Of a DNA stretch of 64,000 nucleotides, positions 26,558 to 36,036 are shown in pieces. The notes beneath the pieces were generated by a model. It was not told the DNA's origin, ran no database searches, and worked only from the letters and a program-made list of their open reading frames with translations. Numbering within the stretch: the stretch's first letter is position 1; each line of letters begins with the position of its first letter. The translations under genes were made by a program, and so were the position numbers. Source of the stretch: JAVVHH01 sp032249615 (lineage in GTDB: Bacteria > Pseudomonadota > Alphaproteobacteria > Acetobacterales > Acetobacteraceae); contig JAVVHH010000001.1 of assembly GCA_032249615.1 (NCBI GenBank), positions 3,658-67,657 of the forward strand, given 5' to 3'.

Positions 26558-27388
26558 ATGAGCGAGTCGACGGAAGCGGGCAACCTGTTCAAGGCCGGAC
26601 ACCTGGACGAGGCCATCGCCGCAGCCAACGCCGCCGTGCGGAAGTCGCCGGCGGATCTCTCCGCGCGCGTCCTGCTGGCCGAGTTGCTGCTGTTCGCGGG
26701 GAACTTGGACAGGGCCGACTTGGTCCTGGATGCGGCGGCCGATCTGACCCCCGACGCGGCCATCGTGATCGCCGAATTCCGCCAGCTCCTGCGCGGCGAA
26801 CAGGCGCGCCGGCAGCTCAGCCGCGACGGACGCCTGCCGGAGATGCTCGCCGAGCCGACGCCGGCGATCAGCGCCACTCTCGCGGCCTACGTCGCGCTGC
26901 GGAGCGGGGATCCCGCCGCCGCCGCCCAAAGTCTGGAAGCGGCGGAAGCGACGCGACCACCCGTCTCCGGCGATCACGACGAGACGGCGTTCGACGATCT
27001 CCGCGATGCCGACGATCTGTGCGCCGGGTTCTTCGAAGTGCTCACCACCACGGGCAAATACTATTGGATCCCGACCGAACGGGTCGAAAGCGTGCTCTTC
27101 CATCCGCCGGTTCGCCCGCGCGACCTGTTCTGGCGCCGCGCCACCATGTCGGTCCGCGGCGGCCCGGATGGAGACGTCTACTTGCCGGCACTCTACGTTT
27201 CCGACGCGCCGGATCTCGCGGAAAGTCTCCGTCTCGGCCGCGAGACCGACTGGCGGCAGGAGGGCAATGGTCCCACCCGCGGGCTCGGCCAGCGAATGTT
27301 CCTCGTCGGCGAGGAAGCGTGCGGCATCATGGAGCTGGGTACGCTCACCTTTGGCGGGGCTGAAGCCGCGCCTGCCGGAGACGCATGA
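26558..27388 (+). CDS. tagJ: T6SS accessory protein TagJ (ImpE/SciE family)
   Basis: A 276-residue protein. A TPR-like N-terminal half (GNLFKAGHLDEAIAAANAAVRKSPAD; LRVLLAELLLFAGNLDRAD-type helices) precedes the ImpE domain, with YYWIPTERVESVLFHPPVRPRDLFWRRA and VYLPALY. In other T6SS, TagJ binds the TssB N-terminus and/or ClpV and modulates sheath recycling. The ATG at 26558 has AAGGAA five bases upstream. The stop overlaps the tssE start (ATGA). Confidence 0.92.
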   Translation: MSESTEAGNLFKAGHLDEAIAAANAAVRKSPADLSARVLLAELLLFAGNLDRADLVLDAAADLTPDAAIVIAEFRQLLRGEQARRQLSRDGRLPEMLAEPTPAISATLAAYVALRSGDPAAAAQSLEAAEATRPPVSGDHDETAFDDLRDADDLCAGFFEVLTTTGKYYWIPTERVESVLFHPPVRPRDLFWRRATMSVRGGPDGDVYLPALYVSDAPDLAESLRLGRETDWRQEGNGPTRGLGQRMFLVGEEACGIMELGTLTFGGAEAAPAGDA

Positions 27389-27891
27389 GCGGTCGGCCGC
27401 GGCGGGGCGGCGAAGCTGCCCAGATCCCCTTGCTGGACCGGCTCATCGACAACGAGCCGGAACGGGCGACCGACCGGGCCCTGTCGCCAACCGAAACGCT
27501 GGCGATCCTCATGAACTCCGTCCGCCGCGACCTCGAAATGTTGCTCAACGCGCGCCGGCGGTTCCGCTCCTGGCCATCGGCGCTGCGGGAACTGGACACC
27601 TCGCCGCTGAATTTCGGCATTCCCGACTGCACCGCCGGGACCTTTAACGACCAGCGCGAGCGGGAGGCTTTCCGCGCCGAGGTGGAGGCCACCATCCGCC
27701 GCTTCGAGCCGCGCTTCCTGCGGGTCAGCGTGCAACTCCCGGACGCTGACCCGCGCAAGCTGTCGGCCAACCTCAACCTGCGCATCGAGGCACTCATGCA
27801 CGCCGACCCGGCGCCCGAGGCGATCTCGTTCGAGACGATGGTGGACGCAACGACGTCCAACATCACGATCCAAGCGGTGCATCAGGGGTGA
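27385..27891 (+). CDS. tssE: T6SS baseplate protein TssE (gp25-like)
   Basis: A 168-residue gp25-like protein: PLLDRLIDNEP near the N-terminus, a central SVRRDLEMLLNARRRF, then SPLNFGIPDCTAGTF and IRRFEPRFLRVSV. TssE is part of the baseplate wedge with TssF and TssG, which follow. The start overlaps tagJ by 4 bases. Confidence 0.95.
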   Translation: MSGRPRRGGEAAQIPLLDRLIDNEPERATDRALSPTETLAILMNSVRRDLEMLLNARRRFRSWPSALRELDTSPLNFGIPDCTAGTFNDQREREAFRAEVEATIRRFEPRFLRVSVQLPDADPRKLSANLNLRIEALMHADPAPEAISFETMVDATTSNITIQAVHQG

Positions 27892-27915
27892 CCGCGCCGG
27901 TTCGGGGGACACGCC

Positions 27916-29757
27916 GTGTCCGATAGCTTGCTGCCCTATTTCGACCGCGAGTTGAACGCGATCCGCGCGCTTGCCGGAGAGTTCGCGGCTGCCAATCCGA
28001 AAATCGCGGGACGGCTGCGCCTGTCCGCTGATGCGGTGGACGACCCGCACGTCGCCCGTCTGCTCGAGGGCGTCGCCTTCCTCGCCGCCCGTGTTCACCA
28101 CCGGCTGGACGACGATTTCCCCGAGCTGACCGACGCGCTGCTGAGCACCCTCTACCCGCACTATCTGGCGCCCGTCCCGTCCTGCACCATCGTACAGTTC
28201 CAGGCTCCGGACGACGCGCAAGGCCCGGCGACCGTGCCGGCCGGGCGGCTGCTCGACACCGAGCCGGTGCGCGGCGAGCCATGCCGCTTCCGCACGACCG
28301 CTCCCGCCACGGTTTGGCCCGTCAGCATCGAGGCCGCGCGGCTCTCCGGATTGCCGCTCGCGGCCCCCGCCAACCCGCAGGCGATCGGCCGCGATGGTTC
28401 ACGGGCCGTCGCGGTGCTCCGGCTCACGGTGCGCTGCAACGTCGCCGCCATGACCTTGACCGGGCTCGGGCTGGATCGGCTGCGGCTCTTCCTGCGCGCG
28501 GCCTCGAACCTCTCGCTGCCGCTCTACGAGTTGCTGTCGGAAAACGTGCTTTCGGTCGCTTTGGCCGACGGGCCCAACGACCCGGCGCCCACCCTGCTGT
28601 CCGCCTCCAGCGTTCGCCCGGTCGGCTTCGAGCCGGACGAAGCGCTGCTCCCGTGGCCGGCCCGCTCCTTCTCCGGCTTCCGTCTGCTTACCGAATACTT
28701 CGCGTTTCCCGAGAAATTCATGTTCGTCGATCTCGTCGGGCTCGACGCACGGACGATGGTCGCGGCGGGACAAAGCCTCGACGTCTTCATCTACCTGAAC
28801 CGTTCGGTGCAGGAACTGGAGCGCGTCCTGAATGCCGATAGCTTCGCCCTGGGCTGCGCTCCGGCGGTCAACCTGTTCTCCCAGCGCTGCGATCCGATCC
28901 CGCTCAACGGCTACACAACGGAATACCGTATCGAACCGGACCGGCGGAGACCGGGTTTGATGGAGGTCTGGACCGTCGAGCGGGTGCGGGAGAACCGCGC
29001 CGACAGCACGCAGCGCCTGCTCGCGCCGTTCTATCGGCTCAGCGCCGGGCTGGAGACGTCGACGGAAGAGCTGTCCAGCAGTTTCTATTCCACCTCCCGC
29101 CGCGCCTCGGCCACGCTGCTTGGCACGGAGGTGATGCTTGGATTGTATGACCCGTCCTTCGATCCGGAGCAGTCCGGCACCTCGGTGCTGTCGGTCGACG
29201 CGTTGTGTACCAACCGCGACTTGCCGAGCGAACTGCCCTTCGGCGGCGGCCATCCGCGGATCGCGCTGATCGACGGCATGGCATCGATCTCGAGCGTCGG
29301 CTGCCTGACCGCGCCCTCCTCGCCGTTGCGGAGGGCCTTGCGCGAGCGCGGCTTTTGGCAGCTCATCTCCCATTTGTCGCTGAGCCATCTTTCCGTCGTC
29401 GGCGGCGCCGATGGGGCGAATGCGCTGCGGGAAGTGCTGCGGCTCTACGATCTGCGGATGACGCCCGAGACGGAGGCGGCGATCGAGTCGCTCGTGGGCG
29501 TCTCCGCCAGGCCGGGAACGGCGCGGGTGCCCGGGGCCCAGGTCGGCGCCTTCTGCCGTGGCCTCGACGTCACGCTCGAATTCGATGCGCGGGGTTGGCA
29601 GGCCGGTGGCCTATACCTGCTCGCCGCCGTCCTCGACCGCTTCTTGGCGCTGCATGCGACGGTGAACTCCTTCGTGCGGACCGCGGTGAGCCTGCGGGGC
29701 CGCCCCGGCACGGTGGCGAAATGGCCGGCGCGCGCCGGGTCGCATCCGCTCCTGTAA
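27916..29757 (+). CDS. tssF: T6SS baseplate protein TssF
   Basis: A 613-residue TssF (ImpG/VasA): LLPYFDRELNAIRALAGEFAAANPKIAGRL at the N-terminus, DDDFPELTDALLSTLYPHYLAP, FRLLTEYFAFPEKFMFVD in the middle and a C-terminal GARVPG/FCRGLDV-type region. The start is GTG at 27916 with a G-rich ribosome-binding stretch upstream. Its stop shares one base with the tssG start. Confidence 0.96.
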   Translation: MSDSLLPYFDRELNAIRALAGEFAAANPKIAGRLRLSADAVDDPHVARLLEGVAFLAARVHHRLDDDFPELTDALLSTLYPHYLAPVPSCTIVQFQAPDDAQGPATVPAGRLLDTEPVRGEPCRFRTTAPATVWPVSIEAARLSGLPLAAPANPQAIGRDGSRAVAVLRLTVRCNVAAMTLTGLGLDRLRLFLRAASNLSLPLYELLSENVLSVALADGPNDPAPTLLSASSVRPVGFEPDEALLPWPARSFSGFRLLTEYFAFPEKFMFVDLVGLDARTMVAAGQSLDVFIYLNRSVQELERVLNADSFALGCAPAVNLFSQRCDPIPLNGYTTEYRIEPDRRRPGLMEVWTVERVRENRADSTQRLLAPFYRLSAGLETSTEELSSSFYSTSRRASATLLGTEVMLGLYDPSFDPEQSGTSVLSVDALCTNRDLPSELPFGGGHPRIALIDGMASISSVGCLTAPSSPLRRALRERGFWQLISHLSLSHLSVVGGADGANALREVLRLYDLRMTPETEAAIESLVGVSARPGTARVPGAQVGAFCRGLDVTLEFDARGWQAGGLYLLAAVLDRFLALHATVNSFVRTAVSLRGRPGTVAKWPARAGSHPLL

Positions 29758-30788
29758 TGGCGCCGCCCCCCAACGCCTCGGCTTCGGCCCTCGACCGGCT
29801 CGTCGGCGAACCGCGTCATTTCGACTTCGACGCCGCGATCCGTCTGCTGCTGCTCGCGGCCCGCAACCCCGACCCGGCGGATGTCGTCCGGTTCCGCTCC
29901 GTCGCCAGCCTCGCCCAGCCGCCGGCCGAGGTGCTCTCGATCAGCGCTTCCAACAGCCACCTGCCGCCCAGCCTGGCGACCACCGTCTTCGGCCTGGTCG
30001 GCACGTCGGGCGTGCTGCCGCGCGGCTATACCGAGCTGGTCAGCAGCGTCAGCCGCGGCGGTTCGCGCGCGCTGCACGAGTTCATGGATATGCTGTCCCA
30101 CCGGCTCGCGGCACACTACGCGCGGGCAGGGATGAAATATCGGCTCTCCCGGTCAGCCGAACTCGCCGCTCTGCTGCCTCAAGCGCCGCCCGACCCGTTC
30201 GCCACCGCGCTCCTGGCGCTGACCGGCTACGGCCTGGGCAACATGGTGGAGCGGCTGGCCGCGGGGGGCGAGCCGCTGTGCCACTACGCGGGCTTCTTCG
30301 CCACGCGGCCCCGCTCGGCCGACCGGCTCGGGGCGCTGGTTTCCGATTGGTGCGGCCGGCCGGTGGAGGTGGTGCAATTCGCCGGCACCTGGCTCGTGCT
30401 CCCGCCCGACGAGCAGACCCGGTTGCGCTTCGGCATCTTCGCCGGCCAGTTTGCCCGCCTCGGGGCGGACGCCACGATCGGCAGCCGCGTCTGGAACGCG
30501 CAGGCGAGGATCGTGCTCCGGATCGGCCCGCTTGATCTGCCCGCCTTCGACGCGCTCCTGCCCGGGGGCTCCGCGCTGCGCCGTCTCGTCTCGCTGGTTC
30601 GCAGCTTTCTCGGGCTCGAGACGGGGTTCGCGATCAACCCGGTGCTCGCTGCCGCCTCGATCCCCCCGCTGCAACTCGGGGGGGCGCGGCTGGGCTGGAA
30701 CACGTGGTTCCCGAGCCATGGCCGCCGCCAGAAGGACGGAGCCGAAGCTCAATTCGAAGCGGAGACGGTCGAGGCGCTGGAATGCTAG
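29757..30788 (+). CDS. tssG: T6SS baseplate protein TssG
   Basis: A 343-residue TssG (ImpH/VasB): HFDFDAAIRLLL, FRSVASLAQPPAEV, TTVFGLVGTSGVLPRGYTEL, FATRPRSADRLGAL and LGARLGWNTW near the end. The ATG at 29757 overlaps the tssF stop (TAATG). The last residues before the TAG lie at the edge of the decayed IS110 region, so the final few amino acids may not be ancestral. The length is normal for the family. Confidence 0.94.
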   Translation: MAPPPNASASALDRLVGEPRHFDFDAAIRLLLLAARNPDPADVVRFRSVASLAQPPAEVLSISASNSHLPPSLATTVFGLVGTSGVLPRGYTELVSSVSRGGSRALHEFMDMLSHRLAAHYARAGMKYRLSRSAELAALLPQAPPDPFATALLALTGYGLGNMVERLAAGGEPLCHYAGFFATRPRSADRLGALVSDWCGRPVEVVQFAGTWLVLPPDEQTRLRFGIFAGQFARLGADATIGSRVWNAQARIVLRIGPLDLPAFDALLPGGSALRRLVSLVRSFLGLETGFAINPVLAAASIPPLQLGGARLGWNTWFPSHGRRQKDGAEAQFEAETVEALEC

Positions 30789-30802
30789 AGTATTCGTCTT
30801 GA

Positions 30803-31500
30803 TCAAGCGGCCTTTGGCGCCCGGTTCCGCTGCTCGCGAAGGAGCGCGTTAGCGAGGATGGCGAGCTTTTGCATGGCGGCGATGATCGCGACTTTGGGCG
30901 GCTTTCCGGCGGCGAGCAGCGCCTGATACTTGGCCTTCATGTCGGCGTTGAAGCGGATCGCCACCAGCGCCGGCATGTAGAGCGCCTGGCGTAGGTGAGC
31001 GCGTCCGCCGCGGATGAAGCGTTTGCCGCTGTGCTGTCCTGAGTCGCGAGCGATCGGCGCCAGGCCGGCGAGGCTGGCGATGCATTTGTTGTCGATCGCG
31101 CCCAGCTCGGGCATCTCGATCAGCATCGTCAGCGCGGTCGCCTCGCCGATGCCCGGATGCTGACGAGGATATCAAGCCGCGCCTTCAACTCGGCATCGGC
31201 CCGGCACAGGGCACGCAGTTCGGCGTCGATTGCAGCGATCTGGCGCTCGATCTGGCGCAGCCGCTGGTCGGCCTTTTGCAGCGCATCGAGCGCGCCTAAG
31301 CGGGCGAGCATGGCGGCGTCGACGGCGTCGGTCTTAGCGCGCTGTCCAATAGCTTCGGCAAAGCGCCGTGCTTGCAGCGGATTGACCTTGACCATGGGCA
31401 CGCCGTCCTCGCCGAGCTGGCGCTCCTGCTGCCGGCGAGTTCGCACCTCGTCGCCAGCACCCCATCTTTGCCGGAAAGGGCAAGGAACGTCATAAGACAA
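30803..31500 (-). pseudogene. Decayed IS110-family transposase
   Basis: Two frames read as one IS110 transposase. At 31500-31129 lie GVPMVKVNPLQARRFAEA and AKTDAVDAAMLARL, the end of the DEDD domain and the coiled-coil linker. At about 31153-30803 lies the C-terminal Tnp_20 part: GIGEATALTMLIEMPELG, ASLAGLAPIARDSGQHSG and RRGRAHLRQALY-like residues. One base appears missing near 31151-31157 (CCGGG where CCCGGG would keep SIPGIGEAT), causing the frameshift. The N-terminal catalytic half is gone, so the element is inactive. It sits between the tssG end and the hcp terminator. Confidence 0.85.
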
Positions 31501-31537
31501 GCACTACTCCCGAGCCAATTGGCTCGGGAGTAGTGCT
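31500..31537. repeat. Perfect 38-bp palindrome beside the IS110 remnant
   Basis: The left arm AGCACTACTCCCGAGCCAA (31500-31518) is exactly complementary to 31519-31537, with no loop. It lacks a T-run on either side. The IS110 coding remnant ends at its left border, and a short inverted pair GCTAGAG (30784-30790) and CTCTAGC (31536-31542) brackets the remnant. Confidence 0.8.
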
Positions 31538-31595
31538 CTAGCCGCATACGGCTGCCTGCAACGATTGCCTAAACCATGGCCACGACCCATTGGGT

Positions 31596-31630
31596 CGAAA
31601 GAGGTGGTCAGGCTGGGGCCCGACCACCTC
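31596..31630 (-). terminator. Probable terminator downstream of hcp
   Basis: Nine-base-pair stem (31601-31609 with 31622-31630, GAGGTGGTC/GACCACCTC) and a 12-base loop, 11 bases after the hcp stop, followed on the minus strand by TTTCG. Stem strength and position support a terminator; the T-run is short. Confidence 0.5.
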
Positions 31631-31640
31631 CTGGCCAGAA

Positions 31641-32123
31641 CTACGCAGCCACCGCAGTCGCAAGATCGTAGCTGATGTTTGCCGGGCCTGCGCCGCTGCC
31701 GTCCGGCTTCATCTGGGTGCCCTTGTAAGTGATCTTGGTGAAGTTCAAGGAGATGCTCTCCTGCGGACGATCACCGCCGCTGCTCACGCTGTAGCCGCTG
31801 ATCATCACGTTTTCCAGCTCGATGGTCAGATAGACCTGCATCTGGTCTTTGTTGGTACGACAGAAATCGAGCTGAACTTTGACGCCATCGCCTTGATAGG
31901 CTTCGGTCAACAGACCAACCGACGAGATGTCCTGTGGTTTGGTGACGACGATTTCGCTGATGCTGGGGGCGCTCGATTCGCGGTCTGCGCTGCCGCCGGT
32001 CGGGCTCGAGATTCCGCGCCCCACGCCCCACTGGAACGAATTGACTTCGATCCACTCCTTGTGGCCGGTCTCCGTCACGTCGCCCTTTAGTGCCCCTTCA
32101 TTATAGTTCATGTAAATCGGCAT
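31641..32123 (-). CDS. hcp: T6SS tube protein Hcp (TssD)
   Basis: A 160-residue Hcp: MPIYMNYNEGALKGDVTETGH at the N-terminus, WIEVNSFQWGVGRGIS, APSISEIVVTKPQD and a C-terminal SISLNFTKITYKG. Hcp hexamers stack into the tube inside the sheath. A strong ribosome-binding site (GAAGGAG, six bases before the ATG) fits the high expression usual for Hcp. It lies 40 bases downstream of clpV on the same strand and has its own downstream hairpin. Confidence 0.97.
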   Translation of the reverse strand: MPIYMNYNEGALKGDVTETGHKEWIEVNSFQWGVGRGISSPTGGSADRESSAPSISEIVVTKPQDISSVGLLTEAYQGDGVKVQLDFCRTNKDQMQVYLTIELENVMISGYSVSSGGDRPQESISLNFTKITYKGTQMKPDGSGAGPANISYDLATAVAA

Positions 32124-32163
32124 TGTTCGCTCCTTCGTTATGGTAATGAACGGACTTCTCGGC

Positions 32164-34794
32164 TCATTCGAGCTGGTAGCCGAACGCGCCGGATGCTTCG
32201 ATGCCGACGCTCACATGTCGGATCGATTCACCCTCGGCTAGACGTCCGAGCACCTGTGCCGAGAGGTCCGGCAACAGCCCGCGCGAAAGGATGTTCTCCA
32301 CGTTGCGGGCTCCCGAACTGCTTTCCGTGCAGCGCTTGGCGATCTCGTCGGCCAACTCGGGCTGCCAGGACATGGTGGCGCGATAACTTTCCCAAACGCG
32401 CTTGCGGATCCGCTCGAGTTGCATGTCGACGATGCGGCGGATGATGGCCGGCGAGAGCGGAAAGTAGGGCACCAGCGAGACGCGGCCGAGGAACGCGGGC
32501 TTGAAAAATTTCGCCAATTCCGGGCGCAGCGCCTCGGCGAGCCCCGTCGCATCCGGTGCGCTATCCGGATCGGCGAACAGCTTGGCGATGAGATCGGTGC
32601 CGGCGTTGGACGTCATGATGATGACGGTGTTCTTGAAATCGATGTCGCGGCCTTCGCCGTCCTTCATGTTCCCCTTGTCGAATACTTGAAAGAACACGTC
32701 CTGCACGCCCGGATGGGCTTTTTCCATTTCGTCGAGCAGGATCACGGAGTAGGGCCGCCGGCGCACCGCTTCAGTAAGGATTCCGCCCTCGCCGTAGCCG
32801 ACGTAGCCCGGCGGGCTGCCCATCAGCAGGCTGACCTTATGCTCTTCCTTGAACTCGGTCATGTTGATGACGGAGATGTTCTGCTCGCCACCATAGAGCA
32901 GATCGGCCAGCGCCAGCGCCGTCTCGGTCTTGCCCACGCCGGACGTCCCCACCATCAGGAACACCCCGATCGGCTTGCGCGGATCGGTCAGCTTGGCGCG
33001 GGAGGTTTGAATCGCCTGCGCCACCGCTTCGAGCGCGTGCGGCTGCCCGATGACCCGGGCCTCCAGCCGCTCCTTCAGGTTCAGCACGGTGCGGATCTCG
33101 TCGCTCCGCATGCGGCCGGCCGGAATGCCGGTCCAGCTCTCCACGATCTCGGCAACCGCCTGGCCGTCGACCACAGGATGGATCAGCGGATGCTCGCCCT
33201 GTAAGGCGTGCAACTCGGTCGTGAGCGTGGCCAATTGGTCGCGCGCGGCGGACTGGCCGACCGCGTCGCCGGTCGCCGTCTCCAGAATCTCGCGGGCCGA
33301 GGCCATGCCGGAGGTCAGCTCTTTCTCGCGGTTCCAGCGCTCGGTCAGCGTCCCCAACTGGGCCTGGGCGGCGTCCCGCTCGGTCTGCAATTCTTCCTGG
33401 CGCGCCTCGTTGGCGGCCCCGGCCAGAGCCTCCCGCTGCAGGATACCGAGTTCGGTGTCGATCAGCGCCGTGCGGCGCTGCAGGTCCTCGATGGCGGCCG
33501 GCACGGCGGCCTGGCTCATGCCCACGCGGGCGCAGGCCGTGTCGATCAGCGACACCGCTTTGTCCGGCAGTTGGCGGGAGGGGATGAAGCGGGCCGACAG
33601 CCGCACCGCCTCGCTGACCGCCTCGTCGAGGATGCGCACCTTGTGGTGCTTCTCGAGCGTGCCGACGAGGCCGCGGATCATGGCGATCGCCATCGGCTCG
33701 GACGGTTCTTCGACGCGAACGGTCTGGAACCGCCGCGTCAGCGCCGCGTCCTTTTCGAAATACTTTTTGTACTCGGCCCAGGTCGTGGCCGCCACGGTGC
33801 GCAACTCGCCGCGGGCCAGGGCTGGCTTCAGCAAGTTGGCCGCGTCGCCTTGGCCAGCCGTCCCGCCAGCGCCGATCAATGTATGCGCCTCGTCGATGAA
33901 CAGGATGATCGGCTTGGGGCTCGCTTTGACCTCTTCGATCACCGATTTGAGCCGGTTCTCGAACTCGCCCTTCACCCCCGCCCCGGCCTGCAGTAGGCCG
34001 AGGTCGAGTGTCCGCAGCGTCACGTCCTTCAGCGCGGGCGGCACGTCGCCGGCGGCGATCCGCAGCGCGAAACCCTCCACCACGGCGGTCTTGCCCACCC
34101 CGGCCTCACCGGTCAGGATCGGGTTGTTCTGCCGCCGCCGGGTCAGGATGTCGATGACTTGGCGGATTTCGGAGTCACGTCCCAGAATGGGGTCGATCTT
34201 GCCGGCACGCGCTTTGGCCGTGAGGTCTTCGGTGAACTGGTCGAGCGACCCGCCGCCCCCGCCCGGAGCGCCGGCGGGGCGCTCGGCTCCCGGCTCGGTG
34301 GGAGTGGCGGAATCCGCCTCGGTCCCGCCCGCCGTGATCGTCAGCATGTCTTTCTTGAGCGCATCCGGCGGGATGCGCGCGAACTGGCCGGAGATTTCTC
34401 TCGTCCGGCGGGCTAGCGTCTCGTCGGCCAGCAGTGCCCACAGAAGATGCCCCGAGCGGACGCGGGGAAGGCCTTGCTCGACCGAAGCGAGCAGCCACGC
34501 CTGCTTGGCGGCTTCCACGATATCGGGCGACAAGCTCGGCGCGCGCGCGTTGCCCGTCTTGATCTTGTCGATCGACTTGTTGAGGTCCGCGCGTAAACGA
34601 CCCTCATCGACTTCGTAATGACGCAAGATTGCTTCAATGTCGCAACCCCTCACGTCTAATAATTTGGCCAGCCAGTGCTCTATTTCAACATTGTAATGGC
34701 TACGCGAAAGCGTAAACCCCGCCGCTGCCTCGAGTGCGCGCCGGCATGTCTCATTGAGGCGCCCGACCAGCGCTTTCAGTTCCAGTGTGGCCAT
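32164..34794 (-). CDS. clpV: T6SS sheath-disassembly ATPase ClpV (TssH)
   Basis: An 876-residue ClpB/ClpV-type AAA+ ATPase: Clp N domain (1-150), linker, Walker A1 GEAGVGKT (229-236), Walker B1 LFIDEAHTLIGAGG (298-311), a shortened middle coiled coil (about 435-530), and Walker A2 GTSGVGKT (616-623). The N-terminal domain with HYNVEIEHWLAKLLD is typical of ClpV rather than ClpB. ClpV unfolds contracted TssBC sheath for reuse. It is divergent from tssA, with a 110-base gap. Confidence 0.96.
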   Translation of the reverse strand: MATLELKALVGRLNETCRRALEAAAGFTLSRSHYNVEIEHWLAKLLDVRGCDIEAILRHYEVDEGRLRADLNKSIDKIKTGNARAPSLSPDIVEAAKQAWLLASVEQGLPRVRSGHLLWALLADETLARRTREISGQFARIPPDALKKDMLTITAGGTEADSATPTEPGAERPAGAPGGGGGSLDQFTEDLTAKARAGKIDPILGRDSEIRQVIDILTRRRQNNPILTGEAGVGKTAVVEGFALRIAAGDVPPALKDVTLRTLDLGLLQAGAGVKGEFENRLKSVIEEVKASPKPIILFIDEAHTLIGAGGTAGQGDAANLLKPALARGELRTVAATTWAEYKKYFEKDAALTRRFQTVRVEEPSEPMAIAMIRGLVGTLEKHHKVRILDEAVSEAVRLSARFIPSRQLPDKAVSLIDTACARVGMSQAAVPAAIEDLQRRTALIDTELGILQREALAGAANEARQEELQTERDAAQAQLGTLTERWNREKELTSGMASAREILETATGDAVGQSAARDQLATLTTELHALQGEHPLIHPVVDGQAVAEIVESWTGIPAGRMRSDEIRTVLNLKERLEARVIGQPHALEAVAQAIQTSRAKLTDPRKPIGVFLMVGTSGVGKTETALALADLLYGGEQNISVINMTEFKEEHKVSLLMGSPPGYVGYGEGGILTEAVRRRPYSVILLDEMEKAHPGVQDVFFQVFDKGNMKDGEGRDIDFKNTVIIMTSNAGTDLIAKLFADPDSAPDATGLAEALRPELAKFFKPAFLGRVSLVPYFPLSPAIIRRIVDMQLERIRKRVWESYRATMSWQPELADEIAKRCTESSSGARNVENILSRGLLPDLSAQVLGRLAEGESIRHVSVGIEASGAFGYQLE

Positions 34795-34904
34795 ACCCTA
34801 AAAACCACTCCCAGTCGCGCTGTTTCTCATGTCGTTACTACAAGCTAAAGGTATCGCGCGGGGGTGTCTAGACCCAGACCGCCTCGAATCAGGAGCGAAG
34901 TATC

Positions 34905-36029
34905 GTGTCACCCGACTTGAACCTGGACGTCCCATCGTTGCTCGCGCCGTTCGAGGGCGAGTCGCCGTGCGGAACGGATCCGCGCGAGGACGCATCCGGG
35001 CAGTCTCTCTACTACCGCCTGCGCGATGCGCGCGCGGAGGCCCGCGATGCCGAGCGCCGGGCCGATGGCGGCGATGGCGATGACAGCGGCGCGTCGCCGC
35101 AGCAATGGCGGACCGTGCGCGAGCTCTCGACCAAAATCCTGCGCGAGCGCGCGAAAGACCTCGAAGTCGCGGCGTGGCTCACGGAAGCGCTCGTCCGCGA
35201 AGCGGGGGTCGCCGGGCTCACGGCGGGAGCCACGATCATGCGCGAGTTGGCCGCCGCGTTCTGGGACTCGGGATTGTTCCCCACCCCGGACGAGGATGGC
35301 ATCGCCACGCTCGTCGCGCCGATCTCCGGCCTGAGCGGCGTGACCTCGGAAGGAACGCTCGCGCAGCCGCTGCGCAAGCAGGTGATGTTCACCCGCCCCG
35401 ACGGTTCGGAGGTCACGTTCTGGCAATTCGCCCAATCTGTCGAGGTAGAAGGGATCGGCGACGCCGCCCGCAAGAAGGCGCGTCTCGATGCCGGCGTCCC
35501 CGTGTTCAGTGCGCTCGACAAGGAAGCCAGATCCGCAGGCGCCAAGCATTTCGTGGCACTTCGCGGGCAGCTGGACGAGGCCCTGCTGGCCTGGAACACG
35601 ATGGCGTCGGTGTTGGACGAGAAAGCGGGGGTCGATGCTCCGTCCACCGGCCGGGTGAAGGAATTGCTCGCGAGCTTCGAGGCTGGCATCGGCAGCTATG
35701 CGCCGCCCCGCGTCGCGGGGGGAGCCGAGGAGGAGCAGGCAGCCCCCGAGCAAACCACCGCCGAGCCCGGCGCCGCCGGTCCGGTGCAGATGGTCGCGGC
35801 TTCCCGTCCCGTCACACGCGAGGACATGCTCGGCGAGCTCGCGCGCATCGCCGACTACTTCCGGAAGTCGGAGCCGCAATCGCCGCTCTCGCTCACCTTG
35901 GAAGAGGCGGTTCGGCGGGCCCGGTTGAGCTGGCCCGAATTGCTGGCGGAGGTCGTGTCCGACACGGCGACCCGCAACGCGATGCTGACGCAGCTGGGGA
36001 TCCGTCCTCCGCCGCCGCCGGAGGCGTAG
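34905..36029 (+). CDS. tssA: T6SS cap/baseplate protein TssA
   Basis: A 374-residue TssA (ImpA N-terminal domain family): SLLAPFEGESPCGTDPRED, then the conserved LSTKILRERAKDLEVAAWLTEAL, and FWDSGLFPTPDEDG with the following APISGLSG. The C-terminal region (TREDMLGELARIADYFRKSEPQSP) is the VasJ-like tail. TssA coordinates sheath/tube assembly. The start is GTG at 34905, with AGGAG upstream. It converges on the caspase-fold gene, 7 bases from its stop. Confidence 0.93.
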   Translation: MSPDLNLDVPSLLAPFEGESPCGTDPREDASGQSLYYRLRDARAEARDAERRADGGDGDDSGASPQQWRTVRELSTKILRERAKDLEVAAWLTEALVREAGVAGLTAGATIMRELAAAFWDSGLFPTPDEDGIATLVAPISGLSGVTSEGTLAQPLRKQVMFTRPDGSEVTFWQFAQSVEVEGIGDAARKKARLDAGVPVFSALDKEARSAGAKHFVALRGQLDEALLAWNTMASVLDEKAGVDAPSTGRVKELLASFEAGIGSYAPPRVAGGAEEEQAAPEQTTAEPGAAGPVQMVAASRPVTREDMLGELARIADYFRKSEPQSPLSLTLEEAVRRARLSWPELLAEVVSDTATRNAMLTQLGIRPPPPPEA

Positions 36030-36036
36030 CCGCCCG

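Noticed and set aside
31500..31537. The 38-bp palindrome as a rho-independent terminator
   Set aside because: No T-run on either strand and no loop; the hairpin at 31596-31630 is better placed to end hcp.
31296..31547. An 83-residue minus-strand frame running through the palindrome
   Set aside because: It is out of frame with the transposase motifs; the KVNP and KTDAVDA residues lie in the neighbouring frame.
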